A program made the position numbers and the translations under genes. The notes under the pieces are model-generated. The model was not told where the DNA came from, searched no databases, and saw only the letters and a program-made list of their open reading frames with translations. From contig NZ_JARUBM010000002.1 of assembly GCF_029626175.1 (NCBI RefSeq), positions 682,001-746,000 of the forward strand: a stretch of DNA of 64,000 bases. Reading direction: 5' to 3'. The stretch is from Micromonospora sp. WMMD1082 (lineage in GTDB: Bacteria > Actinomycetota > Actinomycetes > Mycobacteriales > Micromonosporaceae). Positions 7,948-16,180 of this stretch are shown here, in pieces; within the stretch, counting starts at the first letter, position 1, and each line of letters begins with the position of its first letter.

Positions 7948-8088
7948 CGGCCTGGCCTCCACACAGGACAGTCGAACACGGACAGCAGGACGCTACGACC
8001 CACCACCCCCACCCCGACGGACAAACTGTCCCGGCGACTCAGCCGGCAGCCCGCAGTCAGGATCAGGCATCCTCTCCTGGTCGTCGCG

Positions 8089-8526
8089 TCAGGCGCGTTC
8101 GAGCAGCACCACCGGGATGTCCCGGTCGGTCTTCGCCTGGTAGTCGTCGTAGGCTGGCCAGATGGCGGTCATGACCGGCCACAGCCGCGCCTTCTCATCG
8201 GGCGTCGCGGTCCGTGCCCGGGCGGTGAACCGATCGGCGCCGACCTGTACCTCGACGTGCGGATCGGCCAGCAGGTTGAGGTACCAGGCCGGGTGCCGGG
8301 GAGCGCCACCCTGGGAGCCGACCACCGCGTACGCGTCGCCGGATCGACCGTAGATCAACGCGGTGCGCCGCAACGTGCCACTGCGCCGGCCACGGGTGGT
8401 CAGCAGTAGCGTGAAGACGCCGGGCCGCCACTCGTGCCCGTCGGCGCCGTCGGTGTCGACGTACCGGTTGATGTGCTCGGCCACCCAGTTCGTCGGGCTG
8501 TCCAGCACCTCTTCGCCTGTGGTCAT
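8089..8526 (-). CDS. Ddn-family deazaflavin (F420)-dependent oxidoreductase
   Basis: A 145-residue member of the nitroreductase/Ddn split-barrel family. It shows the expected core LLTTRGRRSGTLRRTALIY, then YAVVGSQGGAPRHPAWYLNL and the F420-binding-type segment around WYLNLLADPHVEVQVGADRF. Family members use reduced F420H2 to reduce quinones or nitroaromatics at the membrane or in the cytosol; substrate unknown. It lies 30 nt downstream of the membrane-anchored 8557-9498 gene on the same strand, so the two may be cotranscribed. A second, shorter Ddn-like protein is at 60776-61129. Confidence 0.9.
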   Translation of the reverse strand: MTTGEEVLDSPTNWVAEHINRYVDTDGADGHEWRPGVFTLLLTTRGRRSGTLRRTALIYGRSGDAYAVVGSQGGAPRHPAWYLNLLADPHVEVQVGADRFTARARTATPDEKARLWPVMTAIWPAYDDYQAKTDRDIPVVLLERA

Positions 8527-8556
8527 AGGTCCCCCGGTCAGCCTGCTCCACCGCCG

Positions 8557-9498
8557 TCAGCGCAACGCTACGGCCTGTAGACCGACGTTACCGCAGCGGG
8601 AGGTGAAGGTCTCCGCCACCGTCCAGGTGAGCAGGAGTCGGGTGGCCTTCGGTGCCTGGAAGCGGATGGTCACCTCGGCGGACTGGCTGGTGTGCCGTTC
8701 CTCCAGCCGCAGCGTACGGCTCGGGCCACCGTCGGCCAGCCGCATCTCCAACCGGCCACGGGCCATCCACACACCGAGGTAGACGGTGACGGTGCGCGGT
8801 TGACCGTCGGCGACGACGGCGAGGCTGAAGCCGTTGCCCGCACCGCAGGTGTAGACCCCGTCGGGGGTGGCGTCGGTCGACCGCACCGGCGCGCCGTCGC
8901 GCCACCGGAACATCTCCTGGTTACCGTCCCAGCCGGCCCGCTCACCCCGACCGCCCAGGTCACGGATCTCGGCGGAGCCGTCGCGCTTGCGTACCGTCGC
9001 CCCGGCGCCGCCCAGTCCCCAGTGCACCCAGTCACGCTCACCCGCCCGGGTCAGGTTCACCGTCGCCGGGATGTCCGACCGGCTGACGGTGAGCAGCGGC
9101 GGTGCCGCCGTGGGTGCCGTGGAGGTGGGGCTCGGGCTCGGGGTGGGGCGGGGGCTCGGCGACCGCTCGCGCGGTTGCAGGCCCGGCACGGCCGGGGCGG
9201 TGGGCACGGTGCTGGGCAGGCTCGGGCGCCCGACCACCGCCGGCAGGCCGCCCAGATCCGCCCGGTCCTGCGGGCTGGGCTCCGACCACCATTGCACGTA
9301 CCCGACCAGCGCCAGCAGACCGGCGCCGGCGGCGACCGCCTCGACGACCCAGCGGCGGCGTCGACGGCCACGGGCCAGCCGGCGGGCGGCGGCGCGGCTC
9401 TCGCCGTCCGGCCCGGGCAGGTGCCGCCGGGGAGCAGGTACGCGATGCCGGGCGGGCTCGCCGGGCTGAGGCGCCCGTGCGGGTTCTTCCTCCGTCAC
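8557..9498 (-). CDS. Membrane-anchored protein with extracytoplasmic beta-domain
   Basis: A 313-residue protein. The N-terminal 50 residues are cytosolic and Arg-rich. A transmembrane helix lies at about 51-70 (VVEAVAAGAGLLALVGYVQW). A Ser/Pro/Thr-rich cell-wall-spanning linker covers about 75-135. A C-terminal beta-rich domain of about 175 residues follows. That domain begins SDIPATVNLTRAGERDWVHWG and has strands such as TVTVYLGVWMARGRLEM, which resembles carbohydrate-binding or galactose-binding-like modules of actinomycete surface proteins. The start is GTG at 9498 with GGAGGG 5 nt upstream; an upstream ATG would add a tract without conserved features. Role unknown; a cell-surface binding protein is the best reading. 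Confidence 0.75.
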   Translation of the reverse strand: MTEEEPARAPQPGEPARHRVPAPRRHLPGPDGESRAAARRLARGRRRRRWVVEAVAAGAGLLALVGYVQWWSEPSPQDRADLGGLPAVVGRPSLPSTVPTAPAVPGLQPRERSPSPRPTPSPSPTSTAPTAAPPLLTVSRSDIPATVNLTRAGERDWVHWGLGGAGATVRKRDGSAEIRDLGGRGERAGWDGNQEMFRWRDGAPVRSTDATPDGVYTCGAGNGFSLAVVADGQPRTVTVYLGVWMARGRLEMRLADGGPSRTLRLEERHTSQSAEVTIRFQAPKATRLLLTWTVAETFTSRCGNVGLQAVALR

Positions 9499-9641
9499 CG
9501 ACCCTCCACTTCTGCCGGACCGGGCTCGCACCGGCACACCGCACCCGGTTGTGCGGGCGCCTCACATTGGCACTACCAGGACCCTCCGCGCTACCCGGAT
9601 CGTCGCCTGGCCCGTCGCCGGCCCGGCGAGCGCGGGTGGGG

Positions 9642-10238
9642 TCAGCCGCGGATGTCGAAGCCGAGGGCCCGGGCGACGGCCACCGACTGCATCACGTCGA
9701 TGACCGTCCCGGCGCGCTGCACCGCCGTCGGGTCCAACCCGGCGAGGTCGCTGCCGCGAAGGTCCGCACCGGACAGCCGGGCACCTCGCCACTGCACGTC
9801 GGACAGGTCACCGCCGGTCACCGTCGCGCCGGTCAGATCGGCACCGGACAGGTCTGTCTCCCGCATGCGTACGCCGGTGAACCGCCCGCCGCGCAGGTCG
9901 GCGCCGGCGAGGGTGACGAACGACCAGTCGCCCCCGGTCACGGTCAACGGCCGCAGGTCGCACCGGTCGAAGGTGCTGCCCACCAGCTTGCAGCCGGTGA
10001 ACTCCGCCTCGAACAGGTTGCACCGGGTGAACACGCAGCGGGTGAAGGCCGAGTCGGTGTGCCGGGAGACGTTGAACGCCACGTCGCCGAAGGTGCAGCC
10101 GTCGAAGACCGCGCCCCGGCTGCTCGCCTCGGTCAGATCCACCCGGTGGAAGGTGCAGCCGACGAAGTGCCGGTCGGCCAGATCCTCCGCATACCAGTCC
10201 TCGTCGTGGAACGTGACGTCCTCGGTCGGCTCCGGCAT
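9642..10238 (-). CDS. Pentapeptide-repeat protein
   Basis: A 198-residue right-handed beta-helix protein. Repeats of the A(D/N)LxG type run almost throughout: early F-x-C-x-F forms (HFVGCTFHRVDLTEASS), later canonical SGADLTGATVTGGDLSD and SGADLRGSDLAGL. It ends in a helix (VIDVMQSVAVARALGFDIRG). Some members (Qnr, MfpA) mimic DNA and protect gyrase; most have no known role, and nothing here shows gyrase binding. The ATG at 10238 lacks a ribosome-binding site, so it may be leaderless. It is divergent from the serine hydrolase at 10311 with a 72-nt shared gap. Confidence 0.88.
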   Translation of the reverse strand: MPEPTEDVTFHDEDWYAEDLADRHFVGCTFHRVDLTEASSRGAVFDGCTFGDVAFNVSRHTDSAFTRCVFTRCNLFEAEFTGCKLVGSTFDRCDLRPLTVTGGDWSFVTLAGADLRGGRFTGVRMRETDLSGADLTGATVTGGDLSDVQWRGARLSGADLRGSDLAGLDPTAVQRAGTVIDVMQSVAVARALGFDIRG

Positions 10239-10310
10239 GCCAGGAGGGTAACCAGCGCCACCGACAGGTACGCCTTCCCGCCCTGCGTACCGGCCGGTAG
10301 GTTCGGTCGG

Positions 10311-11543
10311 GTGAGCATCGCACCCAGCATCGAGGCGGACCGGGTCGGTTTCGACCCGGCGCGGTTGGCCCGGATCGACCAGCACTTCGGCCCGTACGTC
10401 GACGACGGCCGGCTGGCGGGCTGGCAGGCGGTGGTGACCCGGCGCGGCGAGATCGCGCACAGCTCGACGTACGGGCTGCGCGACCGCGAGGCCGGCACGC
10501 CGGTGCAGGCGGACACCCTCTGGCGGATCTACTCCATGACCAAGCCGATCACCTCGGTGGCGGCGATGATGCTCTGGGAGGAGGGCCGCTTCGAGCTGAC
10601 CGACGAGATCGGGCGCTGGCTGCCCGAGTTCGCCGACATGCGGGTCTACTCGAAGGGCTCGACGCTCAAGCCCTACACCGTGCCGGCGATCGAGCCGATC
10701 CGGGTCTGGCACCTGCTCACCCACACCGCCGGGCTGACGTACGGCTTCATGCAGACCTCGGTGGTCGACGGCCTGTACCGGGCCGCCGGCTACGACCTGT
10801 ACCCGCCGGCGGAGGTCGACCTCGCCGAGGCCTGCCGGGTCTTCGGTGAGCTGCCGCTGCTGTTCCAGCCCGGCACCGCCTGGGGATACTCCGTCGCCAC
10901 CGACGTGCTCGGCCGGCTCGTCGAGGTGGTCGCCGGGCAGAGCCTGGACACGTTCCTCACCGACCGCATCCTGCGCCCGTTGGGCATGGCGGACACCCGC
11001 TGGCACGTCGACGGCGCCGACGCCGACCGGCTGGCCGCGCTCTACGTGCCGGACCCGGCGACCGGTCGGGCGGTACGCCACGACGCGCTCGGCGACCTGG
11101 CGTACGAGAAGCCGACGCTGCTCTCCGGCGGCGGCGGCCTGATCTCGTCGGCCGCCGACTACCACCGCTTCACCCAGCTGCTGCTCCGCGGTGGCGAACT
11201 GGACGGTACGCGCCTGCTCGGCCCCCGCACGGTGCGCTTCATGACCCGCAACCACCTGCCCGGCGGGCAGGACCTGGGCACCCTGTCCACCGGGGGGTTC
11301 GCCGAGACAACCCTGGACGGCATCGGGTTCGGCCTCGGCTTCGCGGTGGTGGACGACCCCGTACCGAGCCGGATGCCGAGCAGCACCGGCGAGTACTACT
11401 GGGGTGGGGTGGCCAGCACCGCGTTCTGGGTCGACCCGGCGGAGGAGATCACCGCCATGTTCTTCACCCAGCTGATGCCGTCGAGCACCTGGCCCATCCG
11501 GCCGCAGCTGCGCCAGCTGGTCTACTCCGCGCTGGTCGGCTGA
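10311..11543 (+). CDS. Serine hydrolase, class C beta-lactamase/EstB-like
   Basis: A 410-residue alpha/beta penicillin-recognising serine hydrolase. The nucleophile motif is S75-MTK78 (IYSMTKPI), the second motif is Y193-SV (WGYSVATD), and a WGG near residue 364 stands in for the KTG box, as in EstB-type esterases. No signal peptide, so it is probably cytoplasmic. These enzymes hydrolyse short-chain esters or D-amino-acid peptides rather than conferring beta-lactam resistance; substrate unknown. The GTG start at 10311 places the usual FDPARLARIDQHF helix near the N-terminus. A longer upstream reading crosses the pentapeptide gene and is spurious. Confidence 0.9.
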   Translation: MSIAPSIEADRVGFDPARLARIDQHFGPYVDDGRLAGWQAVVTRRGEIAHSSTYGLRDREAGTPVQADTLWRIYSMTKPITSVAAMMLWEEGRFELTDEIGRWLPEFADMRVYSKGSTLKPYTVPAIEPIRVWHLLTHTAGLTYGFMQTSVVDGLYRAAGYDLYPPAEVDLAEACRVFGELPLLFQPGTAWGYSVATDVLGRLVEVVAGQSLDTFLTDRILRPLGMADTRWHVDGADADRLAALYVPDPATGRAVRHDALGDLAYEKPTLLSGGGGLISSAADYHRFTQLLLRGGELDGTRLLGPRTVRFMTRNHLPGGQDLGTLSTGGFAETTLDGIGFGLGFAVVDDPVPSRMPSSTGEYYWGGVASTAFWVDPAEEITAMFFTQLMPSSTWPIRPQLRQLVYSALVG

Positions 11544-11605
11544 GAGACCGAGCGGGATCGCCGTTCCACCGACGACCGCCCGGGCCGCTCCCTAGCCTGG
11601 GAGGC

Positions 11606-11659
11606 GTGAGTGAGCGGAGCGAGCGAACCATCCGGCCCAGCAGCGTGGCAGCGACGTGA
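11606..11659 (+). other. Possible leader ORF inside a GTGAGTGAGCGGAGC repeat-like element
   Basis: A GTG-started 17-codon frame (MSERSERTIRPSSVAAT) lies just before the SDR-like gene. Its TGA overlaps that gene's GTG start as GTGA. The DNA gtgagtgagcggagcgagcg resembles a short GC-rich element I associate with 5' ends of genes in Micromonosporaceae; recurrence was not checked. Could be a translated leader or a chance reading of a dispersed repeat. Confidence 0.35.
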
Positions 11660-12300
11660 GTGACATCGTCGTGTTCGGTGCGGGCGGCACCGCGGGTTCG
11701 CGGATCACCAGGGAGGCGTTCGGCCGGGGGCACCGGGTGGTGGCCGCGGTGCGCCGGCCGGAGGCGGACGCGCCGTTCCTGCCGGCCGGGGTCCGCGTCG
11801 TCACCGGGGACGCGACCAGTGAACGCAGCGTGCGGGAACTGGCGCCGGAGGCGGACGCACTGGTGGTAGCGATTGGCGGCGGGGACCGTACGCTCTGGCC
11901 CGACGCGGCGCGGACCGTCCTGGACGTGCTGCACGGCATGCCGGCGGCTCCCCGGGTCATCCACGTCGGCGGCGGTGCCACCCTGCTCACGGCGGCCGGA
12001 ACCCGGCTGCTCGACGAGCCGGACTTTCCCGAGGAGTACCGTGACGCCGCCCGGGGGCAGGCGGAGGCCCTGGATGTCTACCGCTCCTCGGCCGACGGGG
12101 TCACCTGGACGTACGTCTCCCCTCCGCCATTGGAGTTCCACCCGGGGGAACGCACCGGCCGGTATCGCACCGGCACCGACCAGCCGGTGACCGACGCGCA
12201 GGGCCGCAGCGTGCTCAGCTACGAGGATCTGGCCGTCGCGGTGGTCGACGAGATCGAGAACCCTCGCTTCCGGAATGCGCGTTTCACCGCCGCGTACTGA
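11656..12300 (+). CDS. NAD(P)-binding atypical SDR (NmrA-like) protein
   Basis: A 214-residue Rossmann protein. The dinucleotide motif is GAGGTAGSRI (residues 8-17), followed by the classic short extended-SDR layout: VVAAVRRPE, the VVTGDATS strand, and PRVIHVGGGATLL. It lacks a YxxxK dyad, as atypical SDRs (NmrA/BVR-B-like) do, so it may be a redox sensor or a reductase. The C-terminal SYEDLAVAVVDEIENPRF is the usual family ending. Start GTG at 11656 overlaps the possible leader ORF by GTGA. Probably cytoplasmic and monocistronic. Confidence 0.88.
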   Translation: MSDIVVFGAGGTAGSRITREAFGRGHRVVAAVRRPEADAPFLPAGVRVVTGDATSERSVRELAPEADALVVAIGGGDRTLWPDAARTVLDVLHGMPAAPRVIHVGGGATLLTAAGTRLLDEPDFPEEYRDAARGQAEALDVYRSSADGVTWTYVSPPPLEFHPGERTGRYRTGTDQPVTDAQGRSVLSYEDLAVAVVDEIENPRFRNARFTAAY

Positions 12301-12406
12301 TCTCTGATCTTGAGAAACGCCAGCTCGCCAGATAGATTCGAGTCTCTGTGACTCGGGCGCCGCACCCCTGACGCCCAGGTCGGACCTTGAATCAGGAGGG
12401 CGCGTC

Positions 12407-13849
12407 TTGGCTTCGCTCGACGACACCGTGACATCCCCGCACGACTCCTCCCGCTCCACCGGATCAGGTTCGCTCAACCGCCGACGGATGCTGACCGTCG
12501 CGCTCGGCGGCGCCGCCACCGTGGCGCTGCCCGCGCCCGCCTGGGCCGCCACCGGTCAGCGGCCCGGCGCGCACCGCCCACCGGCCCTCACCCTCTTCGA
12601 CCGCCTCGTCGTCGCCCAGCTGTCGAGCAGCCGGGCGCTCCAGCACCTCAAGGTGCTCTCCGAGGACATCGGCCCGCGCATCGGCGGCACCGACTCGGAG
12701 CGCCGCGCCGCCCACTACATCGCCGGCCAGCTCGACAGGTTGCGCTACGACACCACGCTGCAACCCTTCCCGGTCGCCGACAAGTTCCTCGCCCAGCTCA
12801 GCTCGCCGGCCGGGCTGCCCAGGGACCTGAACTGGCAGGCCGGGGCGAGCGGGCACGCCGCGCTGGACACCACCGTCACCGCCGCCGTGGTCGACGTCGG
12901 TGCCGGAGCGCCGGGCGACTATCCGGCCGACGTCGGCGGCAAGATCGTGCTGGTCGACTACGTCGCGGCCGAGCGCGAGCAGCTCGCCGCCACCGCCGTG
13001 ACGGCCGGGGCGGCGGCCGTGGTCTTCCTCCCGGCCGACCTGGTCGAGCCCCGCCGGGCGTCGGCGTTCTCCCCCACGCTGCCCGGCGCCGAGTCCGCTC
13101 CGCTGCCGATCCCGGTGGTCGGGGTGGCCCAGGCGCAGAAGCACCGGCTCCGTGCCCTGCTGGCCGCCGGCCCGCTCACCCTGACCGTCGCCACCGCCGC
13201 GCACCGCGGCCTCACCTCGCACAACGTGCTGGCCGAGCGGCGTGGGCTGGCCGGCAAGCGCGGCCCGGTGGTCATGGTGAGCGCGCACTACGACTCGGTG
13301 ATCGGCGCACCGGGCGCCAACGACGACGGCTCCGGCACGGTGCTCAGCCTGGAGCTGGCCCGCGTGCTGCGGGCGATACCGACCTACGCCACCGTGCGGT
13401 TCGCCCTGTGGGGCTCGGAGGAGCAGGGGTTGATCGGGTCGCGCTACTACGTCGCCCAGTTGCCCCAGACCGAGCGCGACCGGATCCTCGCCGTCTACCA
13501 GACCGACATGGTCGCCACCAGTTGGGATCCGGCCACCCGCTACTGGCTGCTGTCGTTCACCGGTGAGAGCAACCGGGCCACCGACGAGGTCGCCGCCGCC
13601 GCGCGTCGGCTCGGCTACGAGCCGCAGATCTCCCCGGTGACCCAGCGCGGCGCCAGCGACCACCAGTCGTTCCAGGAGGTCGGCATCGCCAGCGCGAACT
13701 TCTCCTGGCGCGGCGAGGAGTCGCCGGCGCTGCTGGAACCGCCGTACCACAGCCCGGAGGACACCATCGCCAAGAACATCAGCCTGGAGCGGCTCCAGGT
13801 GTCGATGGAACTGATCGGCTGCGCCACGTACGCGACGGCGCGGTACTGA
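12407..13849 (+). CDS. Tat-exported M28 family metallopeptidase
   Basis: A 480-residue secreted zinc aminopeptidase. A twin-arginine signal (NRRRMLTVALGG, RR near 25-27) is followed by a hydrophobic stretch and AWA-A near 45-47. The catalytic domain carries the two-zinc ligands of family M28: His294 in SAHYDS, Asp306 in GANDDGSG and the Glu pair at 338-339 in WGSEEQGLIGS, plus Asp in the YQTDMV segment. A PA-like region covers about 155-265. It likely trims peptides outside the cell. Start is TTG at 12407 with AGGAGGG 7 nt upstream, a clear site. A terminator hairpin follows 5 nt after the stop. Confidence 0.92.
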   Translation: MASLDDTVTSPHDSSRSTGSGSLNRRRMLTVALGGAATVALPAPAWAATGQRPGAHRPPALTLFDRLVVAQLSSSRALQHLKVLSEDIGPRIGGTDSERRAAHYIAGQLDRLRYDTTLQPFPVADKFLAQLSSPAGLPRDLNWQAGASGHAALDTTVTAAVVDVGAGAPGDYPADVGGKIVLVDYVAAEREQLAATAVTAGAAAVVFLPADLVEPRRASAFSPTLPGAESAPLPIPVVGVAQAQKHRLRALLAAGPLTLTVATAAHRGLTSHNVLAERRGLAGKRGPVVMVSAHYDSVIGAPGANDDGSGTVLSLELARVLRAIPTYATVRFALWGSEEQGLIGSRYYVAQLPQTERDRILAVYQTDMVATSWDPATRYWLLSFTGESNRATDEVAAAARRLGYEPQISPVTQRGASDHQSFQEVGIASANFSWRGEESPALLEPPYHSPEDTIAKNISLERLQVSMELIGCATYATARY

Positions 13850-13854
13850 CCTGT

Positions 13855-13888
13855 CGGGCGGGGTGCGGTGTCGGCCGCACCCCGCCCG
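13855..13888. terminator. Bidirectional terminator
   Basis: Perfect 14-bp inverted repeat (cgggcggggtgcgg / ccgcaccccgcccg), 6-nt loop, squeezed between the convergent M28 peptidase and PPOX genes. Confidence 0.8.
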
Positions 13889-13891
13889 CGT

Positions 13892-14356
13892 TCAGTCGGC
13901 CAGCCGGGCCGGGAAGCCGCCGGTGGCGACCGGGCCCCACGAGGTGATGGTGACCCGGATCAGCGACTTGCCCTGCCGCAGCATCGCCTGCCGGTACTCG
14001 TCCCAGTCCGGGTGCTCGCCGGAGATGCTGCGGAAGTAGTCCACCAGCGGTTCGAGGGCCTCCGGCAGGTCCAGCACCTCGGCCGTGCCGTCGAGCTGCA
14101 CCCACGGGCCGTTCCAGTCGTCGGAGAGCACGCAGGCCGACACCCGGGGGTCGCGGCGGAGGTTGGCGACCTTCGCGCGTTCCGGATAGCTGGAGATCAC
14201 CAGCCGGCCTTCGGCGTCCACCCCGGCCGCGACCGGCGAGGACTGCGGCCGGCCGTCGGCGCGGGTGGTGATCAGCAGCACCCGGTGCCGGGGGCGGATG
14301 AAGTCGAGGAGAGCGTCCCGGTCGACCCGGGTGTTACGAGCGATCGTGCGTGGCAT
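13892..14356 (-). CDS. PPOX-class F420-dependent oxidoreductase
   Basis: A 154-residue split-barrel flavin/F420-binding protein. Typical landmarks: LLITTRADGRPQSSPVAAGVDAEGRLVISS, ERAKVANLRRDPRVSACVLSDDW and the closing RVTITSWGPVATGG. PPOX-type F420 enzymes in actinomycetes reduce quinones, biliverdin or xenobiotics; substrate not predictable. It follows the DUF6642-like gene by 21 nt on the same strand, so the pair may be one transcript, although an inverted repeat (14381-14391 with 14405-14415) at the end of that gene may attenuate read-through. Confidence 0.9.
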   Translation of the reverse strand: MPRTIARNTRVDRDALLDFIRPRHRVLLITTRADGRPQSSPVAAGVDAEGRLVISSYPERAKVANLRRDPRVSACVLSDDWNGPWVQLDGTAEVLDLPEALEPLVDYFRSISGEHPDWDEYRQAMLRQGKSLIRVTITSWGPVATGGFPARLAD

Positions 14357-14377
14357 CGTTCGTTTCTACCAGCCGTC

Positions 14378-15016
14378 CTACCAGCCGTCAGGTGAGCTGG
14401 CCGGCTGACGGCTGGCGGGCACCCGGGGCCGCACCGGCGGTCGCCAGGCGCGGCCGTTGGCGTAGATGACCCGGAAGCCGAGGTACGACGCCAGCGGCGC
14501 CCAGTGCGCCGAGCCCATCCGCAGCTCGGCGGCGTTGTGCCGCTGACCGTTGGCGAGCACGTCGAGCAGGACGGTCTCGAACGCCGCCGACTCGACCCAG
14601 TCCACCTCGCGGGTGAAGCCGCAGATCAACGCGGCGCCGGTGACCTCAAGGAACTCCCGCAGCACCGACTCGGAGGCGCGCAACACCGAACAGCTGCCGA
14701 AGTAGAGGCGCCGCCCCTCGCAGCGCCCGGCCATCAGCTCGGCCACCTCGGTGAGCTCCACCGACTGCCAGTCGGTCAGGCAGAGCCGGTTCGGCTCGCC
14801 GTGCATCGCGAAGAAGCCGAGCCGGTGGTCCGCGTACTGCTTCAGCAGCCAGCGGTCGATGAAGTAGAACAGCTCATCCCGGGTGGCGGCGTCCTTGTGG
14901 ATGAAGCGGATCCGGCCCAGCCGTTCGAGCAGTTCGAGGGTGGGCAGCACGGAGCCGCGCTCGTTGAGGTCCCGGTGCCACTGGCCCTCGACGCAGAAGA
15001 TGCCACCACGTGCCAC
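14378..15016 (-). CDS. DUF6642-like protein with a caspase-like His/Cys pair
   Basis: A 212-residue protein beginning ARGGIFCVEGQWHRDL, which I associate with the uncharacterised DUF6642 family. Two short motifs stand out. One is GFFAMHGEPN with His72-Gly73, the other LYFGSCSVL with Ser108-Cys109. Each follows a hydrophobic strand, and they lie 37 residues apart. That is the arrangement of the His-Gly and Cys of caspase-hemoglobinase fold (CHAT-like) peptidases, so a cysteine peptidase fold is plausible; this is inference. No signal peptide. GTG start at 15016 with GGGGAGG about 6 nt upstream. The last 25 residues are Pro/Arg-rich. Confidence 0.75.
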   Translation of the reverse strand: MARGGIFCVEGQWHRDLNERGSVLPTLELLERLGRIRFIHKDAATRDELFYFIDRWLLKQYADHRLGFFAMHGEPNRLCLTDWQSVELTEVAELMAGRCEGRRLYFGSCSVLRASESVLREFLEVTGAALICGFTREVDWVESAAFETVLLDVLANGQRHNAAELRMGSAHWAPLASYLGFRVIYANGRAWRPPVRPRVPASRQPASSPDGW

Positions 15017-15318
15017 GCCCGCCTCCCCGCCGTCGCCCGCGCTGACGTTACCGGGCCGCCGGCACCGGAGAACATCACCCTCCGTGTCGCCGGATGCGAC
15101 CTTCGGCGCGGAAGCGCCCCTTCTCCGACACCTCGGACGTGAATGCCTGTTTCGCAGATGGGCCTAATTCCCAGCTGATGCCCAGGTACGACGAATCATG
15201 AGGACAATTCTCGTTAATTGCCGCCAAACGGTCCGTCCGGTGCGAGGGTGGATCCACGGGACGGCCCGGTCGAAGTCCCGAACGCCACCCCATTCGCTCT
15301 CCTATCGGGAGGACTTCT
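15017..15318. other. Divergent intergenic region with promoters
   Basis: Covers 302 nt between the leftward DUF6642-like gene and the rightward M15 peptidase. It holds both promoters and the folded leader at 15246-15290. I looked for the c-di-AMP (ydaO) riboswitch, common before actinobacterial wall hydrolases, and did not find its conserved segments. Confidence 0.5.
15246..15290 (+). promoter_or_regulatory. Nested stem in the 5' leader of the M15 peptidase gene
   Basis: Outer stem gggtgg / ccaccc (15246-15251 with 15285-15290) encloses an inner stem cgggac / gtcccg (15257-15262 with 15275-15280). It ends 28 nt before the GTG start. It may control translation or mRNA stability; no known riboswitch class recognised. 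Confidence 0.35.
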
Positions 15319-16107
15319 GTGCGCGTACACACCCTGAAACGGGCAGTCGTCGCCCTCGCCCTGGCCCTGCCGGGCGCCGCGATCGCCTCGGTGGTCGCCG
15401 CGCCAGCGGCCCATGCCGACGCCTGCTACACCTGGAACCGCAACCTCTACCAGGGGCGCTCCGGCAGCGACGTACGTGAGCTGCAACTCCGGATGGCCGG
15501 CTGGGCCGGCAACAACAACATCGTGGAACTGGACGGGCGGTACGGCCCGAAGACCGCCGCCGCAGTACGCCGCTTCCAGTCCGCGTACGGCATCAGGGTC
15601 GACGGGATCGCCGGCCCGCAGACCTTCGCGAAGCTGTACCAGATCCAGGACAACGACTGCACGCCCCGGCACTTCAGCTGGAGCGAGCTGGACAACGGCT
15701 GTGGCGGCAGCGGATGGACCGGTGGACCGCTGACCACCGCGCAGACCCGGCAGAACGCCCTGCGCACGATGTGGAAGCTGGAGGCGCTGCGCAAGAGCCT
15801 CGGCGACCAGCCGGTCGTCGTCACCAGCGGCTTCCGCAGCCGCACCTGCAACAGCCAGGTGGGCGGGGCGACGGACAGCCAGCACCTCTACGGCAACGCC
15901 GCCGACCTCGTCTCGCGTACCAGGCCGCTGTGCGACATCGCCCGCCAGGCTCGTAACCACGGCTTCAGTGGAATCATCGGGCCGGGCGTGCAGGGGCACA
16001 ACAACCACGTCCACGTCGACTCACGGCGCGAGAACAACCAGGACCGCAGCCCGAACAACACCTACTGGGCCGCGCCCAACTGCGGGATCCCTGCCGGGTA
16101 CCGCTGA
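15319..16107 (+). CDS. Secreted D-Ala-D-Ala carboxypeptidase (M15), PG-binding plus catalytic domain
   Basis: A 262-residue exported peptidoglycan hydrolase. The signal peptide ends AHA-D at 33/34. A PG_binding_1 domain covers about 45-108 (GSDVRELQLRMAGW, then DGRYGPKTAAAVRRFQ). The M15 zinc peptidase domain covers about 115-255, with ligands His189 and Asp196 in SQHLYGNAADL and the HVH motif (230-232) in HNNHVHVD. This is the layout of the Streptomyces albus G carboxypeptidase, which cleaves the terminal D-Ala of wall peptides. Several Cys in the mature part may form disulfides. Start GTG at 15319 with GGGAGG upstream. A nested stem in its leader may regulate it. Confidence 0.93.
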   Translation: MRVHTLKRAVVALALALPGAAIASVVAAPAAHADACYTWNRNLYQGRSGSDVRELQLRMAGWAGNNNIVELDGRYGPKTAAAVRRFQSAYGIRVDGIAGPQTFAKLYQIQDNDCTPRHFSWSELDNGCGGSGWTGGPLTTAQTRQNALRTMWKLEALRKSLGDQPVVVTSGFRSRTCNSQVGGATDSQHLYGNAADLVSRTRPLCDIARQARNHGFSGIIGPGVQGHNNHVHVDSRRENNQDRSPNNTYWAAPNCGIPAGYR

Positions 16108-16180
16108 GATCGCGACGCCGGCCCGGGCCGGGCGGGGGAATGACCGCGCCCGGGCCGGCGTCGTACGCGGGTGAGCCCGC

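Noticed and set aside
9642..11255. 537-codon reading of the minus strand extending the pentapeptide gene upstream
   Set aside because: The upstream 340 codons are antisense to the serine hydrolase; repeats begin only after the ATG at 10238.
15060..15318. Possible c-di-AMP (ydaO) riboswitch before the M15 peptidase
   Set aside because: The conserved segments of that class are not present; only a nested stem is supported.
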